Below are positions 57,301-64,000 of a DNA stretch of 64,000 nucleotides, in pieces; the stretch's first letter is position 1, and every line of letters begins with the position of its first letter. A program made the translations under genes and the position numbers. The stretch spans positions 11,405,805 through 11,469,804 of the forward strand of contig NC_092120.1 in NCBI RefSeq assembly GCF_045679555.1, given 5' to 3'. The notes beneath the pieces are model-generated. The model was not told the DNA's origin, did no database searches, and saw only the letters and a list, made by a program, of their open reading frames with translations. This stretch comes from Salvelinus alpinus. Its lineage: Eukaryota; Chordata; Actinopteri; Salmoniformes; Salmonidae.

Positions 57301-60206
57301 CATTAGGAACAACATCCTAATATTGAGTTGCACCCCCTTTTACCCCAATTCGTCAGGGCATGGACTCTATAAAGGTGTCAAAAAGTGTTCCACATGGATG
57401 CTGGCCCATATTGACTCCAATGCTTCCCACAGTTGGGTCAAATTGGCTGGATGTCCTTTGGGTGGTGGACCATTCTTGATACACACGGGAAACTATTGAG
57501 CATGAAAATCCCAGCAGCATTGCAGTTTGACACAAACCGGTGCACCTGGCACCTACTACCATACCCCGTTCAAAAGGAACTTAAATCTTGTGGTCAATCC
57601 ATGTCTCAAGGCTTAAAAATAATTTTTTAACCAGTCTCCTCCCCTTAATCTACACTGAAGTGGATTTAATAAAATGACATCAATAAGGAATCATAGCATC
57701 ACCTAGTCAGTATGTCATGGAAAGAGCTTGAGCGTGTTCTTAATGTGTTCTTAATGTTTTGTATACTCAGTGGCTATGAATAATGCATATTCTGGTCCAG
57801 TTATCCTTGGCTGTCTTTCTAGTGACATTCAGTAGATATTTTTCACATTCTGAACATGGGTACACTCGGTATAGTTTTGATCTTGACAGTTCCTAACCAT
57901 TTAGCCATGCTTACATGGGTAAAATCCTGTTAATATAGGTATATGGAGGTCACCCTCTCTGCCGTCTATAAAACAATGCTATATTGTCTTGTGCACCGGT
58001 TAGTGATGTATCAGACAACGTAAGCGTCTGGTTGCCTGTGAGGTACAGATAGTTGAAGGCCTGTCTTTCACTAGATCAAACAATGATTCTGCAACATTTC
58101 ACAGACACAATTGGCACAGTGATTGTTGTACTATGTAATAATTCAAACTATTGTTGTACTGTCTAATAATAAATTAACAAAAAAGATACTGTAGCAATTC
58201 TCGCTATATGAGCCACGTTACAATTCACACTAAGTGGGTTAACCCTATTGGTGTGCTGCCTTTCATACCAGAAACACTGGTTCGCTTCCCTGCCCCGCAG
58301 TTCGCTACATTGGTATCAGAAGTAGTATGGCGGCCATGAGGCCATCGGAACGCACTGCCCGGATGTGTGAGGGGGCCGAGAAGTCAAAGCACGGGGACGT
58401 GTCTTCTTGTTTTAAGGGGGGCAGTGTAGCGATCCTCGCTATATGGCCACGTTACAATCTGATTGGCGAGACGCATAGGATGTTTGCCTTTCATGGCAGC
58501 GACCCAGGTTCACTTCCCTGCCCACGCCATTTACTAAGATACATTTGTCATCTGATCCAGATAGTCACTAAATCTAACCTAGGCTGAAGCCCAACAGCGA
58601 CACATAATGCTAACAAATCCTCAGTGTACCCTTTGATGGTAGGTTGTCTAAACATCAGTCTGAAAGAAGTCGCTGTAAAAAGACAATAAACCAGAATGTT
58701 GACAATGATATTTAAAGCTGCAATATGTAACTTTCTGGGCAACACAATCAAATTCACATATAAATGTGTTATAAATGTGTCAGTCATTCTCATTGAAAGC
58801 AAGTTTGTTCTTGAGTTTAGTTTTAGCTTCTTTTTCCTTTCAGGTTTGTACACCAGCTTCAAAAACTATATTTTTGGTTATGGAAAATATATTTCACAGC
58901 CATTTAGATTGTACAATGATTGTCTACATTATACTTGCTTTGTCACAAACTGAAATTAGGCGAACTATTAGAATTTTATTAACCAGAAAATGGCTGAGCG
59001 ATTTCTGCATAGTGCATCTTTTAAAAATTACTTTACTGGTTGTACTTGGTGTTGGTCCTTTTGGCGGTAGGAAGTGGAAACTGGGTTAACCACAGGAAAG
59101 TGTTGTTTACGCAAATTTTTGCAGCACCTGTAGGTTCTGTTGCTTGTATTTTTCATCTCCTGATGCATTTAACTTGATGCACAATATATAAACAATAGCG
59201 GAATGTAACCGAACTTGTGTCGATCAAAGCTCGTTCCTTCGCAATTAGCTGAAAGTGCTTGTGGAATTTGCCAGCTAATTGCGTGGTACAATGTTTGATC
59301 TGTGCTTAGATTAAACTCGGCCATTGTTGACATATTGGGCAAGTCCTGTGCGAATTGTTTCAGCATTGAAAAGACAATCCGACATACAGACCAGCGTACT
59401 GAAAGTCAGGTTAATGACACTACTCTGGATATTTTGTTTTAGATTATCTTCTATACAAAAATCTGTGAACAGGTAAAGTACGTTCAAATTAAATGTATTC
59501 AACAGTCTGACATGTGATGGGACTGTTCGCAAAAAGTGAGCCCAACGTTACATGTTAGAGACGAGAGAGGCCAGTTTTCCACTCTCGGATTCGAAGTGAC
59601 TAATAGTTGGTAGGCTCCATGTCCTAAAATTGAGAATGGACCTTACAGAATCACAAGATTTATCTAGCAATGATGCTTGAGGACAAGTAATGTGAAAAGT
59701 AAAGCTCACACCTGACCTGTAAATCCGTATTTTGACATACCAGTTGAAATTGTTTGATAGGCAGACTACTTTTAGCTTCAAAACTTGTTTAGTTGTCATT
59801 TTGGAGAAGGGGCTCGAGGTTAGAGCAGAAGGGGCTTTGCATAACTCGGAAACAAACCACTGTACCTACATTCTTTCAACAAAAATATTATTACAATAGG
59901 ACTAGCTAACAAACAGCGTCGGATTACTGTCATGCCACGATTTGACAGCTTTTCGTGACACCATGATAGTTACCTAGCAAATAATGACCTCTAAACCACC
60001 CTTGCTATTTTTAGGAACATCCGCGACTGCGCAATGCACGCATGAACAGCATGCGCGAGTCCACTCACCATCTCGATGATCTTCGTTTTCTTTCCCGCTC
60101 TCTTCTTCTTGGCGAACATGTACTGGGCGAGAACCACACCTCCGAACAGGGCACATACACTGGCACTGGCCGCGGCACCGACTTTTACCACGGCAGTCTT
60201 GTCCAT
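42305..60206 (-). CDS. nt5c3a: Cytosolic 5'-nucleotidase IIIA (pyrimidine 5'-nucleotidase), complete, 9 exons, 331 aa
   Basis: The enzyme removes the 5'-phosphate from pyrimidine nucleoside monophosphates (UMP, CMP; the family also acts on 7-methyl-GMP). In humans it is the red-cell enzyme whose loss causes haemolytic anaemia. Exons: 60206-60069, 44217-44119, 43983-43914, 43806-43760, 43654-43569, 43483-43394, 43127-42965, 42793-42593, 42406-42305. They sum to 996 nt, or 331 residues plus TAA, matching the vertebrate length. HAD-superfamily motifs are intact: DFDMT at residues 83-87 (nucleophile D83, acid/base D85), FSAG with S198, lysine 247 in FNKHDG, and GDSLGD with D272 and D276. Residues 11-31 form a hydrophobic N-terminal segment. 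Intron 1 is 15.9 kb and full of transposons, while the other exons lie within 2 kb. Confidence 0.97.
44850..46620 (+). mobile_element. Jockey/Rex-like LINE 3' end (copy C), split by a hAT element
   Basis: The last part of the reverse-transcriptase polyprotein (CACCCGATGTCACAGGAAGG region, 44861-45042) and the 3' UTR (46168-46620, ending GACAAATAAAATTTGATTTG) match copies A and B. The reading passes cleanly across the hAT insertion at the duplicated GTACAGGT. Confidence 0.85.
45043..46167 (+). mobile_element. Non-autonomous hAT-type element, copy 1 (1,125 bp)
   Basis: Starts TAGAGGTCGACCGATTAATC and ends ATAATCGGTCGACCTCTA. Flanked by the 8-bp duplication GTACAGGT (45035-45042, 46168-46175). 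TAGAG ends and 8-bp duplications are hAT hallmarks. Subterminal regions hold many CCGATT/AATCGG motifs. No transposase frame. Positions 45165-45232 are an antisense SINE tail carried inside. Confidence 0.88.
46704..47087 (+). mobile_element. Non-autonomous hAT-type element, copy 2 (384 bp)
   Basis: Same ends as copy 1 (one change in the right end, AATCGTTCGACCTCTA). Flanks GTGTAAAC (46696-46703) and GTGCAAAC (47088-47095) differ by one base. It is internally deleted relative to copy 3. Confidence 0.87.
47096..47846. other. nt5c3a intron 1 segment with an unassigned open frame
   Basis: A minus-strand frame is open from about 47587 to 47096 (includes [20 protein letters not shown]) with no recognised domain. 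It ends inside the neighbouring hAT copy, so it is probably not a gene. Confidence 0.3.
47847..47957 (-). promoter_or_regulatory. nt5c3a: Candidate internal TATA promoter and alternative first exon of nt5c3a
   Basis: On the minus strand a CCAAT box (GATCCAATC, 47953-47957) is followed by GGTGACGCCCCCTC and a TATA box (CTATATAAG, 47913-47920). A transcript starting about 30 bp on would carry a leader of roughly 40 nt ending at a strong donor, GAAAAG|GTAAGTG (47847/47846). It could splice to exon 2, which begins with ATG and would give a 285-residue protein lacking the hydrophobic N-terminus. Human NT5C3A is known to have short isoforms starting at this methionine. The sequence between the transposons here is unique, as expected for a kept promoter. 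Confidence 0.55.
48159..49556 (+). repeat. Salmonid interspersed repeat, copy B, with short terminal inverted repeats
   Basis: Starts TTAACTTCTTATGGCTG and ends CAGCCGTAAGAGGT, which pair as imperfect 14-bp inverted repeats. The body shares blocks with 29.96-31.07 kb. No coding frame. The ends suggest a non-autonomous DNA transposon. The superfamily is not determined. Confidence 0.7.
49952..51551 (+). mobile_element. Non-autonomous hAT-type element, copy 3 (1,600 bp)
   Basis: TAGAGGTCGACCGATTAAT start and AATCGGTCGACCTCTA end, with the perfect 8-bp duplication GTTAGGAC (49944-49951, 51552-51559). It contains an antisense SINE (50040-50222) and a tRNA-like B box GGTTCGAGCCC at 51034-51044. 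No transposase. Confidence 0.9.
50040..50222 (-). mobile_element. tRNA-derived SINE (HpaI type), antisense, inside hAT copy 3
   Basis: Antisense tail CCTTTATTTAACTAGGCAAG..., body ACCTTGTCAGCTCGGGGGAT and head AACGCTCTAACCACCTG are the reverse of the SINE at 857. It is nearly full length. Confidence 0.88.
51560..52837. other. nt5c3a intron 1 segment, no recognised gene
   Basis: Unique intron DNA. An open minus-strand frame at 52244-51924 shows no known domain. Confidence 0.4.
52838..53105 (+). mobile_element. LINE 3' UTR fragment (jockey/Rex-like family)
   Basis: CTGCTGCTACTCTGTTTATC through CATTTCACTGTAAGGTCTAC to GACAAATTAAACTTG is the 3' UTR and tail of the same family as copies A-C. It has no coding part, as expected for 5' truncation. 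Confidence 0.8.
54019..56104 (-). mobile_element. Non-autonomous hAT-type element, copy 4 (2,086 bp), reverse orientation
   Basis: Ends TAGAGGTCGACCGATTATGA and GATTAATCGGTCGACCTCTA, with the perfect 8-bp duplication GCACAAAC (54011-54018, 56105-56112). The interior is the reverse complement of copy 3 over long stretches, including the tRNA-like GGGCTCGAACC (54504-54514). It carries a LINE 3' UTR insertion. Confidence 0.9.
55240..55735 (+). mobile_element. LINE 3' UTR fragments inside hAT copy 4
   Basis: Two partial tandem versions of the jockey/Rex-like 3' UTR are visible (CTGCTGCTACTCTGTTTATC at about 55290; CTACTGCTACTCTCTGTTCA at about 55440), ending TGACAAAAACTTTGATTTCA. Confidence 0.75.
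57283..57774 (-). mobile_element. Non-autonomous DNA transposon with TACACTGAGTGTA-type ends, copy 2
   Basis: This is the reverse complement of the element at 37865. It shares CATGGATGCTGGCCCATATT, TGTTCTTAATGTTTTGTATA and the inverted ends in diverged form (TACACCAAGTATACTAAACA). Confidence 0.75.
58190..58537 (+). mobile_element. TRIM-like miniature LTR retrotransposon (348 bp)
   Basis: Two diverged direct repeats starting TGTAGC (58190-58309, 120 bp; 58425-58537, 113 bp) bracket a 115-bp interior. The first repeat begins TG and ends CA. One base after it comes TGGTATCAGA, a primer-binding-site-like motif (TGG pairs with the CCA end of a tRNA). Just before the second repeat lies the purine run AAGGGGGGCAG. 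The whole is flanked by the 5-bp duplication GATAC (58185-58189, 58538-58542). It has no gag or pol. It lies in nt5c3a intron 1. Confidence 0.75.
58543..60068. other. nt5c3a intron 1, exon 1-proximal part, no recognised element
   Basis: Unique intron sequence with no tandem array, transposon or conserved frame. It may hold intronic regulatory elements, but none can be named. Confidence 0.4.
60069..60206 (-). CDS. nt5c3a: nt5c3a coding exon 1 with N-terminal hydrophobic segment
   Basis: The exon encodes 46 residues from [20 protein letters not shown] to KIIEM and ends ATG|GTGAGTGG. It matches the membrane-anchor-like N-terminus of the long vertebrate isoform. The start at 60206 is the first in-frame ATG. 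Exon 2 itself begins with ATG (MPEFEKN), so a shorter protein can start there when a different first exon is used. Confidence 0.93.
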
Positions 60207-60273
60207 GGTTGTGCCGCTCCAAACAAACGATTCTACTCCTTTCTTATGTCAACATGGTCCCTCCCTCGAGTCG

Positions 60274-60278
60274 ATTGG
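60274..60278 (-). promoter_or_regulatory. CCAAT box upstream of the long nt5c3a isoform
   Basis: Read on the minus strand, CGCCAATCGA lies about 70 bp upstream of the nt5c3a start codon in a GC-rich stretch with CpG and no TATA box. This fits a housekeeping promoter. It is a single-motif inference. Confidence 0.4.
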
Positions 60279-60299
60279 CGGCTGCGGCTGAGACTATAA

Positions 60300-61036
60300 C
60301 TGACTACGTACGTACGTGCCCTCCTACCGCTACCACTCGGGTGAAAGCCGGGGGGATAATGTGTATTTATACCAACATTTTTTAATCATCCAGGGGTATT
60401 TCACCAAATGTACCCAAATATTTGTTGTAATTGTGTTGGTAACGCATAGGGTAAAATGCTATAATTAAGAAATTGATACACATTTTCAGTTTCCGTATTA
60501 TTGGTTTCGAATTAGTATGAACCACGTTCATGGAAACGAGCCCCAACAAAACAGATGTTTGCCCATAAGTAATAAGAATACATTACTCATTACAATTAAT
60601 TACATTACTCATTACTATAGCCCAATAATATGATATGGTGTCTGCCTGTATTTCGCAATATTTTAGTCTGCATTTCAGATAATGTCTGCAGAAAAAGATT
60701 TACCTACATAACCAATGGTGTACGTTTTACACAAGAAGGACTAATCAGTTACAAGGAAAATTTATCCCATCTGCTGCCAAATTGACCAAGCGCGTGCTAG
60801 ACAGCGGGATAATCTCAATCGTTTTCTCTCTCTTCGCCTCCTTCTCCAAACCCATTGGAAGGAACTCTGGTTTTTCCTCATCCAATTGGGTTTGAGAAGG
60901 CGAGGATAGATGACGCGAGTAGTATGCTAAATATATTCCCCCTATAACGATAGCAAACTCGTGACTTGAATAGAGGCAAGGGGAAGTCAAAATGTTTGTT
61001 AATTCGGTCCCACAATTTGAAAATTGTTTAAATACT
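60300..61036. other. Intergenic sequence between nt5c3a and dctn3
   Basis: No gene or transposon is recognised. It contains the upstream region of nt5c3a. Confidence 0.4.
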
Positions 61037-61052
61037 AGCCATATCTATAACC

Positions 61053-61796
61053 AGGTTTCCATCCAACCATTTCATGTGGATGAATTAACTGCCTCATGAA
61101 AAATATAACGACCGGGCTGATGGAAAATAGGATATGCCGGTACAATTGAATAAATGCCGACAGACAACTTGTTCGTTCGAAATGGTGGGATCTATTTGCG
61201 TTGATAAAATTAAAATTAATTATGTGAGAAATTGCGGTGGAGATCTCTTTATGAGCAAATATTGATATACTAACGATCATATCGAAGTAAACTTGGAGTC
61301 ACGCGATGATATGTTGTGTGGTCCCACTACGACTCGGGAAACCATGCCGTTTTAGGCTACAGATAAAATAAATTATGAATTTAACAGGGTGGTGAGTGCA
61401 CGTGATGAGCTTGATGCTCCTTTCCAAAACATATTGAGGGTCTTATTCTGGTGACATAATAATCTCATAATGTAGGTAGCCTAAACGCAGCTGTTGAGCA
61501 GTTGGCTAAAGCGCACGTGCCAAGCCCAGTGGGCACATTTGCTATATAACGCAACAGTTTCTGACAAAACCACCAATAGAATTGAAAATGGAAACCCAGT
61601 GAACTTGTATTTTTCATTCGGTACATGGACATTTTACAATAAACGTAATTTATGTCCACTACGTGATTACGCACAGGCTTTTATCCGCAATAAATACTTT
61701 TCATGGAAACACATCTCTGGTGGGAAAATGCGCATACTATTTAATGCAGATTTTAGAAGTTCGCATTAAAATCTGTCGCAAATTGGATGGAAACCT
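61053..61796. mobile_element. MITE-like element with AGGTTTCCATCCAA inverted ends
   Basis: The left end AGGTTTCCATCCAA (61053-61066) is exactly inverted at TTGGATGGAAACCT (61783-61796). The 744-bp interior has no intact protein. A clear target duplication is not visible, so the superfamily is left open. Confidence 0.75.
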
Positions 61797-61799
61797 ACC

Positions 61800-61868
61800 T
61801 TGACTAAAAAGACGTTTTACAATCGATCAATTGTATCTCCGATTGTAAAACGTCTTCTCTTCTTAGTC
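61800..61868. repeat. Perfect-arm hairpin next to the MITE
   Basis: AGACGTTTTACAATCG (61810-61825) is exactly inverted at CGATTGTAAAACGTCT (61840-61855) around a 14-nt loop. Outer bases TTGACTA and TAGTCA extend the stem with a small bulge. Confidence 0.9.
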
Positions 61869-62030
61869 ATAGATATGGTTTTTGAAATACCTGTAATTAA
61901 ATGCAAACATCAGAAAAATACTCTCAGGCACAGTTTAAGTTTCGGACATTAGTTCTTTTATAACAATATATTGAACAAAGTCTTGCACAAACAGAAATAA
62001 ACCAAATAGTTCAGGTTGAATAGTATGGAT

Positions 62031-62036
62031 TTTATT
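62031..62036 (-). terminator. Likely dctn3 polyadenylation signal
   Basis: TTTATT on the plus strand gives AATAAA on the minus strand, 380 bp after the dctn3 stop codon, at the end of an otherwise featureless AT-rich 3' UTR. Confidence 0.5.
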
Positions 62037-62413
62037 GCAATTACTTTACATTTGTGGTCGTGCTGTCTGATATAAAACCATTTAAAACCAAGACTTTGTG
62101 GAAGAAGAATTAAGTTAGTGTGCAAATTCTTCTCTATGCTCTTCTACTGTCAAGCGACCCAGAAAAAAAGCAGTGTCTTGTGACTGCCTAGAGCAGTGTT
62201 GTAGAGTTGGAATGCATGGGTACATTCTATGTTGAATAAATGTACAAAGAGGATATATATATATTTTTAAAGCTATGCAAATGTCTCTAGATGTAGCTGT
62301 AAATAAATAACAATAATATCCAGCAAGTTACATTAAGGTGCATATCGGACACTTGACACACGGGTGACATCATGCCGTGACATTGTCATAACAGTCATCA
62401 CTGGACATAATCG

Positions 62414-64000
62414 CTACTCCACTTGACGGATTCCCTTTGCCTCCTCCACTTTCCGCAGGCTCTCATCCCACTGGGTGAACTGCTTGGACAGCAGGAACAT
62501 CTACCACAGAGGTCAAGGTTCAAAGATAATTTGGTGGGCCGGGCAGTTCATTCCATTAGCACAGACTAGACATTTCTCAGAGTTCAACATGACTTGACAG
62601 AAAACACAATCTAGGTAATTACTTTTAGCAACCACTCACGCTTAGTCATCTGACCGAGGAGGTCAGGAGACTAGACAGCCAATGTACTCGACACAGTTTC
62701 ACTAGCTAACCTCAGATACATTTTCCCCTGGCTTGATCAGTGTTATTTATTCACTTAAATAATCCTATTATTTGCTATTATAATGAAGGAAAGGTACCAT
62801 TTTGTTATACTCCTCAAACAGCTTCTTCACCTCTAGGGACTGGGCCTCAGTTTGGTCCTTTGGGAAAATGACAAGAATGGTGTCCATAAGATACCGTAAT
62901 TCACAAAAGTCAATCTAGCGTGTCTTGTGAGGAAAGACAAAATCAAGAAAAGAGGGGGGGGGGGTTCATACCTGCTCTTTGATGTGAATCTGAGACAAAC
63001 GCTGTAGCTTAGTGGCATGCTCTGGCACATCTGTGAATAAGAACTTTACAATAAGTTGCATTCAACATAACAAACACTATTTAACCCATCATCACTTCAC
63101 AGACCATATTGTAATGGTACTTAAATTCCCTCGCACTGACCTCTGATGTAGTTGCTGTCCAATAGTGGCTGGAGGTTGCTGACCTGCTCCAGAAGGGTGG
63201 CCTGGGAAAGGAGGAAGTCTTCCTCTGTGGGGAGAAACAAGTGCATGAGTTTGAGACTGGAGGCACATATCCATACGTCGGAGGCCTACTCAATCACCAT
63301 GATGCAGGACCAAATTTGGCAATATTTACTCACATATTTTAAATGAAAAACTCTTACCAGCAAGGATGAATTCCAGCTTCATGGCATCAGGAACAGTGAT
63401 GTGGTCAGTGAACTGAGGGTCCAGATACTTCAGCAGATCCTCAACTGTACAAAGAACAAAGGTTATAGAATATATACTATGTGGGAAATATAATCACAAT
63501 TGACCTTCCTTTGTGATTGTCCTGGTAATAATGTGTCCCATCCAAGTCACACAGTTGTGTTGTCTAAGATGTCACTCACTCTTTTTGTGTAGAATCTTCA
63601 CTCGTTCCCTCTTATTTGCAGTGTTTGCAAGGGCGGCCTGAATTCTGGAGAGGGAATCCGCGCACTAAGGAACAGAGTGCATTATATGATAAACTAAAAA
63701 GCAAAACTTGTGAAAATAAACCGTGTTATTGCCGTGCTGGCATTGAGTTATGTAGCTATCTAGTTAGCAATTACTCACTCGACATTAAAATATTGGATTG
63801 TAGCTAACTTAGTCGGAATGCCCTGGCATAGCTGTTCTTCACACATTTTCCATAATATTGATTTCTAAGCATTGATTGTATAAAGACAGTCAGTGTGCAA
63901 AAAGGGCGTTCGCTAACTAGCTAGCCAAAGCTAGCAGCCAGTTGAATCGCTATTCTGCATTTTTAATATAAAATATTATTGTCAAACCTTCACGGGTTTC
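62414..64000 (-). CDS. dctn3: Dynactin subunit 3 (p22/p24), 3' part of gene, 7 exons visible
   Basis: DCTN3 is the small coiled-coil subunit of the dynactin shoulder, the adaptor that links cytoplasmic dynein to its cargo. Exons on the minus strand: 64000-63988 (partial), 63664-63580, 63444-63358, 63224-63141, 63030-62972, 62857-62798, 62500-62414 with a TAG stop at 62416-62414. Borders are GT-AG and phases agree. Family blocks are [69 protein letters not shown] and [13 protein letters not shown]. About 158 C-terminal residues are visible and the N-terminal exon is off the right edge. The donor at 63988 (AAG|GTTTGAC) is weak. Confidence 0.95.

Noticed and set aside
59974-60222. Alternative protein [18 protein letters not shown] in another frame of exon 1
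   Set aside because: It overlaps the conserved nt5c3a frame, has a Cys/Arg-rich composition typical of a shadow frame, and does not splice in frame to exon 2.

Overview
This is vertebrate nuclear DNA, almost certainly from a salmonid fish (salmon, trout or char). The signs are tRNA-derived SINEs of the salmonid HpaI type, several Tc1-like transposons of the salmonid type, teleost non-LTR retrotransposons, very long GT/AC tracts and minisatellites, and intron-rich genes with teleost-like coding sequence. It contains no bacterial operon, phage or CRISPR feature.

Three protein-coding genes lie head to tail on the minus strand. From right to left these are dctn3 (dynactin p24 subunit; 62.4 kb to beyond the right edge, first coding part outside), nt5c3a (cytosolic 5'-nucleotidase IIIA; complete, 9 coding exons, 42.3-60.2 kb) and bbs9 (BBSome subunit PTHB1; coding exons 1-8, 2.9-38.7 kb, remainder beyond the left edge). 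All coding exons were joined by hand with GT-AG borders and consistent phase. The nt5c3a exons add up to exactly 332 codons including the stop. A tRNA-Pro(AGG) gene sits between nt5c3a and bbs9.

The rest is mostly repeats. In bbs9, minisatellites with units of 29, 35, 36, 40, 42 and 65 bp fill the introns. Four of them touch or nearly touch an exon border: a three-copy 40-bp repeat carries duplicated splice donors, and a 29-bp array looks like reiterated donor sequence. A 6.8-kb array of a 35-bp unit (10.2-17.0 kb) has a 1,379-bp higher-order period. Between 18.4 and 34.4 kb (bbs9 introns) is a deeply nested stack: a jockey/Rex-like LINE split by a 7-kb L1-type LINE with a 14-bp target duplication, which in turn holds an L2-like LINE end, a Tc1-like element and a salmonid interspersed repeat, with Tc1 elements on either side.

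The 15.9-kb intron 1 of nt5c3a holds four copies of one non-autonomous hAT-type element (TAGAG terminal inverted repeats, 8-bp target duplications). It also holds a Tc1-like host split by one of them, a TATA/CCAAT promoter with a candidate alternative first exon, and a 348-bp element built like a terminal-repeat retrotransposon in miniature (TRIM).

The genes have unrelated known jobs (dynein motor adaptor, pyrimidine nucleotide breakdown, ciliary cargo coat), and nothing suggests an operon-like unit. The most interesting observations are the TRIM-like element, the hAT cluster, the splice-adjacent arrays in bbs9, an inverted fragment resembling the next bbs9 exon, and the internal nt5c3a promoter.
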